Assembly: GCA_039105265.1 (NCBI GenBank)
Contig: JAPFFF010000001.1
Location: 10,540,001 to 10,604,000 of the forward strand
Reading direction: 5' to 3'
DNA length: 64,000 nucleotides
DNA from: Tritrichomonas musculus
Taxonomy: Eukaryota; Parabasalia; Tritrichomonadida; Tritrichomonadidae
Shown: positions 18,264 through 27,743 of the stretch, one piece after another
How positions within the stretch are numbered: position 1 is the first letter of the stretch
How the letters are laid out: every line of letters begins with the position of its first letter
The notes under the pieces: model-generated
The model's database searches: none
Told to the model about the DNA's origin: nothing
What the model saw: only the letters and a program-made list of their open reading frames with translations
Made by a program: the position numbers and the translations under genes

Positions 18264-19811
18264 ATGACAAGTGATAAAGGCACACAAACTAAACCTAACA
18301 ATAAAATACAACTACTACAATGTACTTTTAAATTTCGACCTAAACTAGTTGATAGAGATGTTGCAAGATTAACAAGAGGTTTGGGTCAAACTATATGGAA
18401 GTTCTCTAATAATCAAATAAATCTACAAAAATTATATGAGACATATTTAAATACTAGTATAGCTTTTAAAGACGTACTTGAATTTGCTAATAGACTCAAG
18501 AGAGAGAGACCAAAAGCAAAATTTACAGGTTGTGTTTTTGCAATTAAGAAAAATCAAGATGATAAAGATGAACATGGACATTACATAACAGTATTAAAGC
18601 CATATCAATATACTCTCCAGGAATCAACAACAGGTATATTAACAGAGATAAAATTACATTATGATATTATCAACATAAGGATATCTCGAATGAAGACTGA
18701 GGAGGAAAAACAAGCAGCTAGAGAACTGAGAGAGCAGATGAAAGAAAGAACATTGAAAAGTGATAAGAAAGAATATAAAACTAGAGGTATTCAAACAGAT
18801 GATATACCAGAATTGGCTCCATTACCCAGACCTCCAACTTTAAATCGAAATGATTATCATCTTAACCTTAGGAAAATCGGTAGGAACCGACCCACAAATG
18901 TTGAGCCACCAACAAGGGACCAAAATCAAAACAGAATTCAACTTTTACTTCAAAGTAGTACAAATTTAGACGAGGATGATAGACCTAAGAAAAAATCAAA
19001 ACAACCTAAGACAAAATCAAAACGACCTCGTTCACCTTCACCTCCACCTCCACCACCTCCTCCTCCTTCATCACCACCTCCACAGTTTCCATCATCACAT
19101 ACCTCTCGAGGTACTAGTCCTCCTCCAAGAGAACCCCGTATGACACCACAGAAGACAGGAGAGTATACAGTAGACCAAAGACGTCATAAAATTCATGATT
19201 GGAGGAGTTTAGTCAATGATGAAAATATAGAAGAAGATGTTATTGATGACTACTTGAAACTTCTATATAACAAAGGAAAGAGATTGAATAAACAACCTGG
19301 TCAAAATGAGGCAGAGTTTGATAAAAAGAAAATATTGGTTTTACCTACTGCATTTTATACCCTCCTTTCTAGAGCATATGAGACTAATGATATGGAAAAA
19401 ATACATGAACTGATGAAAAGTCCTATCTCAGGTAAACAGTCATTTTCACATTTCGATAAAGTATTTGTCCCCATTTGTTCAGATGGAGAACATTGGGTTT
19501 TATGTATTGTTCGATATTCAAAGAAAATAATCGAATGCTATGACTCTGAGAATAAGTCAATGGCACCAGAGGTAAAGACACTTAATAAGTGGATCAATAT
19601 TTCAGGAACAGGTAAGTTAAAAGCAAAATATTATGATGTACCTAGTCAAAGGAATAACAAGGATTGTGGAGTGTTTCTAATGGAATCTTGTCGTACCTTT
19701 TTGCATGAAGGAAATGGTAAGTTTAAACAACGCAATATGCCAGATATTAGAAAGAGAATACTTCGAGAACTTCAAAACAATGAATTAGAAACAGATGTTG
19801 TATATAAATAA
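18264..19811 (+). CDS. Polinton B adenain/Ulp1-like cysteine protease
   Basis: The start at 18264 (MTSDKGTQTKPNNK) avoids overlap with the divergent gene. The 515-residue protein has a helical N-terminal third, a GIQTDDIPELAPLPRPP linker, a polyproline stretch near residues 265-280, and a C-terminal C5/C48-type protease domain. The catalytic set is visible: H410 in GEHWVLC, D427 in YDSEN, Q462 in PSQRNNKD and C468 in KDCGVF. In Polintons this enzyme is thought to mature capsid proteins. The long N-terminal extension is unusual against adenain of about 200 residues and may target it to the particle. The next gene starts 21 bp downstream. Confidence 0.88.
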   Translation: MTSDKGTQTKPNNKIQLLQCTFKFRPKLVDRDVARLTRGLGQTIWKFSNNQINLQKLYETYLNTSIAFKDVLEFANRLKRERPKAKFTGCVFAIKKNQDDKDEHGHYITVLKPYQYTLQESTTGILTEIKLHYDIINIRISRMKTEEEKQAARELREQMKERTLKSDKKEYKTRGIQTDDIPELAPLPRPPTLNRNDYHLNLRKIGRNRPTNVEPPTRDQNQNRIQLLLQSSTNLDEDDRPKKKSKQPKTKSKRPRSPSPPPPPPPPPSSPPPQFPSSHTSRGTSPPPREPRMTPQKTGEYTVDQRRHKIHDWRSLVNDENIEEDVIDDYLKLLYNKGKRLNKQPGQNEAEFDKKKILVLPTAFYTLLSRAYETNDMEKIHELMKSPISGKQSFSHFDKVFVPICSDGEHWVLCIVRYSKKIIECYDSENKSMAPEVKTLNKWINISGTGKLKAKYYDVPSQRNNKDCGVFLMESCRTFLHEGNGKFKQRNMPDIRKRILRELQNNELETDVVYK

Positions 19812-19832
19812 AGACTTTTTATTCAACTCGAA

Positions 19833-20834
19833 ATGGAATTACCACCAAGTGTTAAAACTCTTTATCCTAATCGAGATAATATAGTTAATGATGGTAATAC
19901 ACCTCTTCCAATCGAAACAGCCTACTTCCTTGAGGATGCTCAACATGATAAAGCTAAGTTTAATAGGTATTGGTTTAATTTCCCACCAGAATGGTCAACT
20001 GCAAACAAAGGGGAATCTATTGTTGGCGTTCGTTCAGCACATATCATTAAGAGACGACGCAAAATGGAAGTAGAGATTGAAATATATAAGATACATAAGA
20101 AAACATATGAGTTTGTCTGTGGTGGAACATGGGATGATGGAACACTAAAAGAAGACTATATAACTGGTACTAATCATGAATATGGATTCTTCAAAGTCAT
20201 TGATTGGGTGTCAATCGATGGAGATTTACGTGGATTTTTTGATGCAGTTAATCATGCATTCAAGTCATACATTAAAACTTCTTCATTAGACAAATTTGTT
20301 CAAAATGATGACAATATACAGGATAGAGATATACAAACAGATGGATATTATGATAAAAATGGTTTTCATGAAATTATTTATACAGAAAGAAATAAAGCAG
20401 AGAATCATAAATACTACTATACTAACAGTAAGAATGAACAAGATTGGGAGTATACCGCACCATATATGAACTTTTTCAAACTTAAATCCTGGAATGATGA
20501 TTTTGCAGATGTGTTTAATATAGGTAATGGCATATTTCAAAATAAACCAGAAAAATATCAAACATGGAGTAAGGAATTAATATTCGATAATATATGGGAC
20601 AGACAATCATGCAAAATATATTCATCGATAGGTGAACAAGCATTACATAATTATATAGGAAATAGCGATGTTGAATATAGTCCTATTAAATACTTCAAGT
20701 TAAACTCAATGGACCAAAGGTTTTGGATAGACTTCTATAGTGATGTTCATTATTATTGTCCAACCAAACTACCTCCAAATGATTCATTTGTTATCGAAAT
20801 GCAATTCCTTCAATATGATAAGATGTTTATTTAA
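19833..20834 (+). CDS. Unrecognised 333-residue Polinton B protein
   Basis: This protein (MELPPSVKTLYPNRDNIVNDG...) appears beta-rich with many aromatic residues. Segments include KFNRYWFNFPPEWSTANKGESIVGVRSAHII, KRRRKMEVEIEIYKIHKKTYEF and the tail FWIDFYSDVHYYCPTKLPPNDSFVIEMQFLQYDKMF. The VGVRSAHI plus YEF pattern and final beta strand resemble minor capsid or jelly-roll-like virion proteins, but no family is recognised with certainty. It lies between protease and integrase, 6 bp before the integrase start. The equivalent region of Polinton A is outside the window. Confidence 0.6.
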   Translation: MELPPSVKTLYPNRDNIVNDGNTPLPIETAYFLEDAQHDKAKFNRYWFNFPPEWSTANKGESIVGVRSAHIIKRRRKMEVEIEIYKIHKKTYEFVCGGTWDDGTLKEDYITGTNHEYGFFKVIDWVSIDGDLRGFFDAVNHAFKSYIKTSSLDKFVQNDDNIQDRDIQTDGYYDKNGFHEIIYTERNKAENHKYYYTNSKNEQDWEYTAPYMNFFKLKSWNDDFADVFNIGNGIFQNKPEKYQTWSKELIFDNIWDRQSCKIYSSIGEQALHNYIGNSDVEYSPIKYFKLNSMDQRFWIDFYSDVHYYCPTKLPPNDSFVIEMQFLQYDKMFI

Positions 20835-20840
20835 AAATAA

Positions 20841-21959
20841 ATGAGTAAAGAAGAACCAACCCCATATGAAAAATTATACAACAAAGCTAAATGGAGGACC
20901 TTGGACAAATACCTTAGCATGGCAAAACAAGAGAATCTGAATGAAGAGGAAGCAAAGAAATACTTTGATGAAAGAGTAGTACATGATAAGAGAGTACCAA
21001 AAGCACAATATATACCTATCGTATCGAAACACCCTGATGGTTATCAAATGGATACCTTCATTAACAATAAAGAGGCAGGTGGGTTGAATTATCTAATGTT
21101 CATCAATATCAACACTCGAAAAGCATATGCATATCCTATGAATGGTAAAGGAGCAAGGGAAGTATTAACAGCACTTCATAAATTTGTTAATGATGTACCT
21201 CATGTATATTCAATAACAAGTGATGAGGATGCTGCATATTTATCATCAACTGTATTAGACTTCATGAGAGAGAAGAACATAAAATACCGAACAACAACTG
21301 AGAATAACCATAATGTACTTGGCATTATTAATAGATTTATGAGAACTATAAGAGATGCTATTGGTGAAAATAGGTTTATTCAACCAAAGGAGATGCATGA
21401 TTTGGTAAACATATATAATAACTCTCCTCATAGGTCTTTAGATAATAAAGCACCTAATGATATTACTCCAGAGGATGAAATAAAGTACATCCAAAAGAAT
21501 GCACGCATTAACCCATATCATTTTAATCCAGGTGAGAAGGTCAGGTTAGTACTCGAAAAAGAACCATTTGGTAAAAGAAGAAGTAATTTGTCTAATGAGT
21601 CTTATATAGTTGACTCACAAAAAGGTAACCAGTTTGTGGTCAAGTCCAAAGATGGTTCAACAAGTTCATTCCCTGGATATAGGTTGTTAAGGACAAGAGA
21701 CAAAAGGATTAAAGTAGCTGAAAGACTAAATGAAGGTAAAGAAGGTATTATTGAAAAAATATATAACTTTGATGAAGATACTGGTAAGTATGATTTAAAA
21801 TGGGAAGGAGTCGAAGGTGATGATGCCTTTGCTAGACAAACTATTAGAGATGTAAGGAGAGGTAATCCATTAGTACTTGGTACAGCAGAAAGACAATATT
21901 GGTTGGAACAAAAGAAGAAAGGAGAACCAATACCAGATAAAATTATGAAATACATTTAA
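20841..21959 (+). CDS. Polinton B retroviral-type (rve) integrase
   Basis: This 372-residue integrase has a helical N-terminal segment, an RNase H-fold core beginning YQMDTFINN with D71, a second acidic cluster at SDEDAAY (D128-D130), and the helix NNHNVLGIINRFMRTIRD that precedes HRSLDNKAPNDITPEDE, a typical end of the core. The C-terminal third (NPYHFNPGEKVRL...SYIVDSQKGNQF...ERQYWLEQ) is the chromodomain-like barrel matching the partial Polinton A gene at 1-458. It would process and insert element ends. The ATPase gene begins 10 bp later. Confidence 0.88.
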   Translation: MSKEEPTPYEKLYNKAKWRTLDKYLSMAKQENLNEEEAKKYFDERVVHDKRVPKAQYIPIVSKHPDGYQMDTFINNKEAGGLNYLMFININTRKAYAYPMNGKGAREVLTALHKFVNDVPHVYSITSDEDAAYLSSTVLDFMREKNIKYRTTTENNHNVLGIINRFMRTIRDAIGENRFIQPKEMHDLVNIYNNSPHRSLDNKAPNDITPEDEIKYIQKNARINPYHFNPGEKVRLVLEKEPFGKRRSNLSNESYIVDSQKGNQFVVKSKDGSTSSFPGYRLLRTRDKRIKVAERLNEGKEGIIEKIYNFDEDTGKYDLKWEGVEGDDAFARQTIRDVRRGNPLVLGTAERQYWLEQKKKGEPIPDKIMKYI

Positions 21960-21969
21960 AAATTTGTAA

Positions 21970-22836
21970 ATGGATGAACCCCCAAGTGCAGAACTAATAA
22001 ATAAAGTAGAAACATTGATTAAAGAAACCTTACGGAAGAACATGAAAGAAATAGATGGAGCATTAATTAAACCATTATCACCTGATTATCCTTTTAGCAC
22101 AAACGGTATATACTTTTTAATTGGTAAACCAGGTGCTGGTAAAAGTTTTTGGATATGGAGACATATTATGATAACAGAGAGGTTGTTTAAACATCCATAC
22201 TACCAAAAGATAATATTTTGCTCAAGCTCTGGTAAAATGGATAAAACAGCTGAAACACTTAATAAACAGATACAATCAAGAATCGATTATGTAAAGGAAA
22301 GAGAATTAATGAGTTATCTAAAACGACATCTTCGAAGAAAGATAAAGTATTATGCCATTGTCAAATATGTACTATCTCGAATGAAAGAGACCAATGACGA
22401 AATGAGGAGGCTCATTGAGAAGCATCATTTAAATGAGCTCAATGATAAAATAATATATATAGCAAATAAGCTCGTCAAGTATGAAACATCATCATATCCA
22501 TATAATACATTATTGATACTAGATGATTGTGCAGGTAGTGATTTATTAAAGAATGGTAATAGTGAATTTATCAAGTTGTTAACCAAAACAAGACACTATA
22601 ATTTAACATGTATCATGGCAATACAAACAATTCGATTTGTTCATATGAATGCTAAAAGGTTAGCAACAGATATCATATGTTATACAGGATATAGTGAGGA
22701 AGATTTTACGAGCTTGTTGCAACAAACAAATAACTCATTAAATACTAAACAGACAGTAGCTGAGTACCTACAACATAAAGAACCACATGAAAAATTCGTA
22801 ATGAATATTTCTGCTAATAAGTACTATTTTGAATAA
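21970..22836 (+). CDS. Polinton B packaging ATPase (FtsK/HerA-like, A32 type)
   Basis: This 288-residue P-loop ATPase has Walker A GKPGAGKS at residues 52-59 and Walker B LLILDDCAG around D185-D186, and is closely similar to the A copy along its full length. It would drive DNA packaging into a capsid. TKTRHYNLTCIMAIQT near residue 215 and the final FVMNISANKYYFE are shared with A. Gene order integrase-ATPase-small-small-capsid is the same in both elements. Confidence 0.9.
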   Translation: MDEPPSAELINKVETLIKETLRKNMKEIDGALIKPLSPDYPFSTNGIYFLIGKPGAGKSFWIWRHIMITERLFKHPYYQKIIFCSSSGKMDKTAETLNKQIQSRIDYVKERELMSYLKRHLRRKIKYYAIVKYVLSRMKETNDEMRRLIEKHHLNELNDKIIYIANKLVKYETSSYPYNTLLILDDCAGSDLLKNGNSEFIKLLTKTRHYNLTCIMAIQTIRFVHMNAKRLATDIICYTGYSEEDFTSLLQQTNNSLNTKQTVAEYLQHKEPHEKFVMNISANKYYFE

Positions 22837-22854
22837 TTTTTTATTATTTTTTAA

Positions 22855-23310
22855 ATGGGAATTCAACGTCATTCAGAAGAAGATTATTGGAAGCCAAATT
22901 ATGCTAAACAAAAAGAATTTTCTCCATGGCAAACGATAATAAAAGGAGGAGTAGGTTTAGGTGGTAAATTATTAATGGGAGCTGCAGATAGTTTTACTGG
23001 AGGTCTTGCAAGTAAATTATTGGATGCTTCAGCAGGTGGATTAACCAAGCATGCTGGTGTTATTGGTTCAGTTGCGAGAGGTCTTGGTGAAAGCTTCTTG
23101 AGCGATAAAACAAGAAATAGATTAGCAAACATAGCTGACACAGCATTAAAATATGTCCCAGAAGGAAATGTGAAAACTGCCTTGTCATCAATTAATAAAT
23201 CTGCAAAAGGCGATTCAGTTGGTGCACCTCTTGAAAAGCCAACATTTTCATCTAATTCATTAAAAGAGAGTGAATTTACTACAAACAATCATGCGAGAAC
23301 TTACATCTGA
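22855..23310 (+). CDS. Small glycine-rich virion-type protein of Polinton B
   Basis: This 151-residue protein is the homologue of A 1474-1875. Its centre is glycine- and alanine-rich (GGVGLGGKLLMGAADSFTGGLASKLLDASAGG), which looks like an amphipathic, possibly membrane-active, stretch; the later SFLSDKTRNRLANIADTALKYVPEGNVKTALSSI is the block best conserved with A. It follows the ATPase by 18 bp. A minor virion protein role is inferred from position and composition only. Confidence 0.68.
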   Translation: MGIQRHSEEDYWKPNYAKQKEFSPWQTIIKGGVGLGGKLLMGAADSFTGGLASKLLDASAGGLTKHAGVIGSVARGLGESFLSDKTRNRLANIADTALKYVPEGNVKTALSSINKSAKGDSVGAPLEKPTFSSNSLKESEFTTNNHARTYI

Positions 23311-23359
23311 TGAAAACTCAATAAAACTCAATTTATGGACTTTTTTTGTTTATTTTTAA

Positions 23360-23896
23360 ATGTCAAAACATCTAACAGGTTCTAAGAGACTTGCGGTTAT
23401 TCATAAATGGTTGAATGGAAGGGATGACCCAGATTGGGAAGTTTTGCCAACAAAGAAGAAAGACAAGTATATAGTAAAACCCCGAAAAACTCCAATTCGT
23501 CAAGATTCTCAAGAAAACTCAGAAAGTGAAAATATCGAAGAAACTCAAGAAAACTCAAATAGTGATGATTTTGAAGAAACTCCCAGAAAGTCATTAAGTT
23601 CGAAAGCTGCACGAAAACCTCCAAAACCACGAAAACCTCAACAAACATATGACCCTACTGTGAATGAAGAAATACTCAAACAATTAAAATCACTAGGTGA
23701 AGAAATGAAGATAAGTCGAGAAAAGAAAGAACAGAGACGAATGATAAAAGAGGTTGTTGATAAAAGAATGAGTCAACCAAGACAACAATATGTTCCTGAA
23801 GAACCACCACAACAATATGAAGAACCACCACAACAATATATACCTCCTCAACGAATAATGGGTAGGAGAAATCGCATCTTTGAAGATATGATGTAA
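23360..23896 (+). CDS. Conserved Polinton B protein, homologue of A 1936-2427
   Basis: This 178-residue protein begins MSKHLTGSKRLAVIHKWLNG and has a Ser/Glu-rich linker, a second conserved block (DPTVNEEILKQLKSLGEEMKISREKKEQ) and a Gln/Pro-rich tail with tandem PPQQYEEPPQQY units before GRRNRIFEDM. The conserved ends and variable middle match the A copy. It precedes the capsid gene by 18 bp. No family is recognised; the tandem Pro/Gln units suggest a flexible linker. Confidence 0.68.
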   Translation: MSKHLTGSKRLAVIHKWLNGRDDPDWEVLPTKKKDKYIVKPRKTPIRQDSQENSESENIEETQENSNSDDFEETPRKSLSSKAARKPPKPRKPQQTYDPTVNEEILKQLKSLGEEMKISREKKEQRRMIKEVVDKRMSQPRQQYVPEEPPQQYEEPPQQYIPPQRIMGRRNRIFEDMM

Positions 23897-23914
23897 ATTT
23901 TTTTCATCTAAAAA

Positions 23915-25597
23915 ATGCTCAACAAGGAACAATATATGAGAACCTCAGCTGAGGTTTGTACCCAAATTGCATCCTATTTTGATGTTGTCGATAATTGCAT
24001 TTCACTTAGTGATACAAATAAAGCATACTCATTAAATCCACAAACTTCGTATTCACCATCACCACCAATTAAGAGTGGTTCATATACAACATGTATTATC
24101 TCTCCTAATACTCATAATACAGCAGATATATATAATGGCTTTATTCGAGCAGATATGAAAGTGATGATAAAAATAGACAAGCCAATTCTAAGTGATTTAG
24201 AAAATGTCAGTGGTTATAATTTTGGTAAGGTATGGTTTGGTTTTAAGGATGCTCGAGATGCTGTTGAGAAGTATGAAATTGTAGCTAATGGTATGACGCT
24301 TTATACCCAGAACTTTGGATGTGAAGAATCCTTTTTAACTGCATGTTGTGCAAATGAAGTTACTAAAAGAGCTGATATATATAGTAAAGCAAGACATAAG
24401 GATATTTGGAATGATACTCATGGAAGGAGATGTGGTTTTGTTGCAAATCTTAACAAAGATGTGACTTCCGTCACTGAAACAATTAGATTAAAGATTGATT
24501 TGCGACGATTCCTACCATTATCTAATATCAAGTACTTGCCAGCATTTGCAGGTAAAATCGAATTACGTCTATACTTTTCAACAGCTGGTATGGTATATTG
24601 TCCAGTTGGTTTTGAAAAGAGCTTGGTTGCTAATCCACATATAATGAAAGACTTCAATGTTGATGAAATTACCAATGAATTTCAACCTATTGGAGAACCA
24701 ATATGGATGTGGACAAGTACCGAAAAAATAGCAATGGATAAGATTAATCACCCCAAGAATCTTCCACCTGTTGGTGAAAATCATGGAGGAGCATATGAAA
24801 TTACAGGAGCTGACAAGACTAAGGAAAGAGTTGACCGAACAATTTACAGTGATTGGAGAACTTGGAGTGTTGTTGATTATTCCATTGAAGAATGCGCGAG
24901 TATTATACCTTGTTTTGGTATTCATGAATCTGTATATACAGCACTTGTTCAAAGATATGCTAACCCTCAACATCCACTTACATTCCCAACACAGATTATG
25001 TCATTTTACACTTGTACAAGACCTCTTAATAATGAACAAGATAAAGCAACTATTACTATTACACCTAATTTTGTAGATAGTATGTTTTGCTTATTCCCAC
25101 TCAAGCATACGCATAAGACATACTTCAAGAATCCTATGTTTGAAGCATTTCATATGAATTGTGGTAATTACAACAATATTCCTGCTAAAGCATTTGGTAC
25201 TAATGGTAAGTATCCAGAGTTCCTCGAATATTGCCAGAATGCAATGAACATGAATGGAGAGCAAAATGGATTTAACAAAGAGGTTATAGCAAGTCTAGCT
25301 AATGAGTATCAATATAATGAAAATACAACAGGTTATTATCCAAATGATAGGTCCTCATTCTTCATAGGTCTTCCAACTGAAACGGATGGAACATATCAAC
25401 AAGGTCTTTCAAGTCTTGCACCTATTAACTTCGAACTGATATGTAGTCAAAAGGCAGATAATCCATTTAGAAAGGAAGTTGATACGCCTCCATTATTATG
25501 CTTATTAACAGATATATCAATTAGTATTTTGATTAGACCAAATGGTATGCCACCATCAGTACGTATTGGTCCTTATGATTTAACAACCCCTGAATAA
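23915..25597 (+). CDS. Polinton B major capsid protein candidate (double jelly-roll)
   Basis: This 560-residue protein is the homologue of A 2467-4089. Conserved segments are the start (RTSAEVCTQIASYFDVVDNC), WFGFKDARDAVEKYEIVANG near residue 110, LRRFLPLSNIKYLPAFAGKIE near 190, FPLKHTHKTYFKNPMF near 390, and QNAMNMNGEQNGFNKEVIASL near 435. The order and length match double-jelly-roll capsid proteins of Polintons. It would assemble with the penton-like protein (33113-33820) into an icosahedral particle. Differences from A lie mainly in mid-protein loops, as expected for surface loops. Confidence 0.77.
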   Translation: MLNKEQYMRTSAEVCTQIASYFDVVDNCISLSDTNKAYSLNPQTSYSPSPPIKSGSYTTCIISPNTHNTADIYNGFIRADMKVMIKIDKPILSDLENVSGYNFGKVWFGFKDARDAVEKYEIVANGMTLYTQNFGCEESFLTACCANEVTKRADIYSKARHKDIWNDTHGRRCGFVANLNKDVTSVTETIRLKIDLRRFLPLSNIKYLPAFAGKIELRLYFSTAGMVYCPVGFEKSLVANPHIMKDFNVDEITNEFQPIGEPIWMWTSTEKIAMDKINHPKNLPPVGENHGGAYEITGADKTKERVDRTIYSDWRTWSVVDYSIEECASIIPCFGIHESVYTALVQRYANPQHPLTFPTQIMSFYTCTRPLNNEQDKATITITPNFVDSMFCLFPLKHTHKTYFKNPMFEAFHMNCGNYNNIPAKAFGTNGKYPEFLEYCQNAMNMNGEQNGFNKEVIASLANEYQYNENTTGYYPNDRSSFFIGLPTETDGTYQQGLSSLAPINFELICSQKADNPFRKEVDTPPLLCLLTDISISILIRPNGMPPSVRIGPYDLTTPE

Positions 25598-25628
25598 ACA
25601 TAAAGAAGGATATTTTATTTTTTTGTAA

Positions 25629-26063
25629 ATGTCGAATGATTATAGAAGCCCACATGCTGAGATTGTTGGAAGAGAAGGTATGATGTTTAATGAAGCTACC
25701 ATGAAAAATAAAGACATAGAATTCCAACATTTTGGTGTATTCAGCAATACTAATACATATTCAGTCACATTCAATCCTTTTATTAATCGACCACCTACTC
25801 AGATTATCGAACATGATGAGCCTGTTAGATTCCCAGATACTCGAGAACATATAACGAAACCTCTACATGAACCTCCTGTTAGCATAACTGATGGTGGATT
25901 TTATAGACATATTGGTCAACATGATAAACCAGTACCTCTACTACCAAAATATCTTAAGAAGCCTGAACCACCTGCTATGCAAGGTAGAGCAAGAGAATAT
26001 AATAAACAAGATATTAGATATGGACCTACACAACATGTTATTACTCAAAACAATATCTATTAA
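25629..26063 (+). CDS. Conserved small Polinton B protein, homologue of A 4135-4530
   Basis: This 144-residue protein shares AEIVGREGMMFNE, NTYSVTFNPFINRPP and REHITKPLHEPPVSI with its A counterpart. The C-terminal half is proline-rich and less conserved, ending in an Asn/Gln-rich tail (ITQNNIY; A: NTNIIY). It follows the capsid gene by 31 bp, including TTTTATTTTTTTGTAA before the start. A particle-associated role is inferred from position only. Confidence 0.65.
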   Translation: MSNDYRSPHAEIVGREGMMFNEATMKNKDIEFQHFGVFSNTNTYSVTFNPFINRPPTQIIEHDEPVRFPDTREHITKPLHEPPVSITDGGFYRHIGQHDKPVPLLPKYLKKPEPPAMQGRAREYNKQDIRYGPTQHVITQNNIY

Positions 26064-26083
26064 AAGTTTTTTTTCAAACTTAA

Positions 26084-26607
26084 ATGATTAAGAAGAGAAG
26101 TACAACTAATGGAGTTCAAGCAAATGTATCTTTAGAACCATCAGCAGCTGCATCATCTACATCAAACATCAACAACAACATTATTATTAATAAGAGAGAT
26201 GATGGCAAGGAAGACATTGTTATTACAAGAGACATTGGAGTGCAAACTGAACCTGTTGAAGTTGAACCAGATGTAAGGAATGTTATACTTGAAGCATATG
26301 CACAAATACTACTTAATCAAGACAAAGCACTACTAGCTAATATTATATCAAAGAAATGTATCATAGTACCTATTGAATCTCTTTGCAACATCATCAAAGC
26401 AATACTACATGTAAATGAAGTTGAAGTACAACTTAATGAAGATGTTGGATGTTGTGCAGCAAAGAGTAGTCCAATAAAAAAATTGATGCTATAAAAATCA
26501 TTAAAGATAATGGAGAAGTAGTTATTGATTTGAAACAAGTATATAATAAAGAATATAATGAACTTGTTAATAATTATCATGTATGTTTAAAATATTGTAT
26601 AGTATAA
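26084..26607 (+). CDS. Conserved Polinton B gene, homologue of A 4564-5094 (broken)
   Basis: The protein begins MIKKRSTTNGVQANVSLEP and carries NIIINKRDDGKEDIVITRD, identical to the A copy. Next come GVQTEPVEVEP and the helical stretch VILEAYAQILLNQDKALLANIISKKCIIVP. The gene looks broken, with about one break. It closes the conserved capsid block and converges with the gene at 26635-26997. Confidence 0.6.
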
Positions 26608-26634
26608 AAAATTAGAAGTAGTTATTTTTTACTC

Positions 26635-26997
26635 TTACTCCTTATCTTTTGGTGATGAAGCTTCTTGTTCATCATCTTCTTGTGTCTCTTGCGAGTCAGA
26701 CACTATTGGCACTTGAAAGCCAAGAGGTTTTGGTTTTGGAGATTGTGGATTCTTTTTGATATAAACCTCACAGGTAGTGAGATTCATTTGAGTAAGTGCA
26801 CCAGCAATCTTGTTCAAGTTGGTTTGTATCAAAGGGTCATAGTTGATGCAGACACTAGATGGTGTAGAGTTTGTTATTTTTTGGTTGAACAGGAATACAA
26901 CCTCTTTAACAGCATTGGTGATTTCAGCATTAGCACTTTTTATATCATTCTTTTGCTGTTTTTGGTATTCTTTGAAGTCTTTTGCGGTAGACGACAT
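26635..26997 (-). CDS. Unrecognised 120-residue Polinton B protein
   Basis: The start at 26997 (MSSTAKDFKEYQKQQKNDIKSANAE) is preferred over an upstream in-frame ATG because the upstream codons overlap the divergent bZIP-like gene. The protein has a helical N-terminal half (EITNAVKEVVFLFNQKI), a short middle block YDPLIQTNLNKIAGALTQMNLTTCEVYI and an acidic, Pro/Ser-rich tail. No relative in Polinton A is seen. The divergent gap to the next gene is 57 bp. Confidence 0.55.
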   Translation of the reverse strand: MSSTAKDFKEYQKQQKNDIKSANAEITNAVKEVVFLFNQKITNSTPSSVCINYDPLIQTNLNKIAGALTQMNLTTCEVYIKKNPQSPKPKPLGFQVPIVSDSQETQEDDEQEASSPKDKE

Positions 26998-27054
26998 TTT
27001 AAAAAATGAAGTGATTTTGAAAAAATAATTCAATTTTTTATCTCCAATGAAATC

Positions 27055-27321
27055 ATGAGCCAAAATTTAGATTTAGGTGAGTTCAAAGAAACAGCCATTA
27101 TCAAAAAACTCAAGAAGTCGAAAAGCAAAGAGAATCTTCAGAGTGTCGAAAAAAGAGGAAGGAAACCAAAATATGCAACAGTTGAAGAAAGAAATGAAGC
27201 ACGTAAGAAACAACAAAAGGCATATCGTGAAAGAAAGAAAAAAGAAGTACAAAGTATGAAGGAAAAAATAAAAGAATATGAAAATAAAGAGGTATCACAT
27301 GAGGAAAAAGGTAGCTTATGA
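27055..27321 (+). CDS. Small basic bZIP-like protein of Polinton B
   Basis: This 88-residue protein is the homologue of A 40745-41005. It starts MSQNLDLGEFKETAIIKKLKKSKSKENLQ and has the basic helix NEARKKQQKAYRERKKKEVQSMKEKIKEYE, which resembles a bZIP basic region with a short heptad tail. A DNA-binding or DNA-condensing role is plausible. Its last codons run into a tandem repeat array, so the true C-terminus may have drifted with repeat expansion. In A the gene lies near the right end instead of the middle. Confidence 0.62.
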   Translation: MSQNLDLGEFKETAIIKKLKKSKSKENLQSVEKRGRKPKYATVEERNEARKKQQKAYRERKKKEVQSMKEKIKEYENKEVSHEEKGSL

Positions 27322-27737
27322 GGAAAAAGGTAGCTTATGAGGAAAAAGGTAGCTTATAGGTAGCTTATGAGGAAAAAGGTAGCTTATGAGGAAAAAGGTA
27401 GCTTATGAGGAAAAAGGTAGCTTATGAGGAAAAAACAAGTACCTCGTAGCTTAAAAAAACAAGTACCTCGAAAAAAAACGTACCTAAAAAAAAAAAACAA
27501 GTACCTCGAAAAAAAACAAGTACCTCGAAAAAAAACAAGTACCTCGAAAAAAAAAACAAGTAGCTAAAAAAAAAAACAAAAAAAAAACAAGTACCTAAAA
27601 AAAAAACAAGTACCTAAAAAAAAAACAAGTAAAAAAAACAAGTACCTCAAGTAAAAAAAACAAGTACCTCGAAAAAAAACAAGTACCTCAAGTAAAAAAA
27701 AACAAGTACCTCGAAAAAAAACAAGTAGTTAAAAAAT
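27297..27737. repeat. Two-part tandem repeat array in the middle of Polinton B
   Basis: From about 27297 to 27440 units of GAGGAAAAAGGTAGCTTAT repeat about eight times. From about 27440 to 27737 units of AAAAAACAAGTACCTCG repeat with varying A-run length, about fifteen times. The word AAAAAACAAGTA also occurs in the terminal repeats of the same element. The array lies between the convergent genes 27055-27321 and 27744-28169. No gene is seen in it. Confidence 0.85.
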
Positions 27738-27743
27738 TTTTAG

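Noticed and set aside
27297-27737. CRISPR-like array
   Set aside because: Units are head-to-tail with no unique spacers of constant size, and the context is a eukaryotic Polinton.
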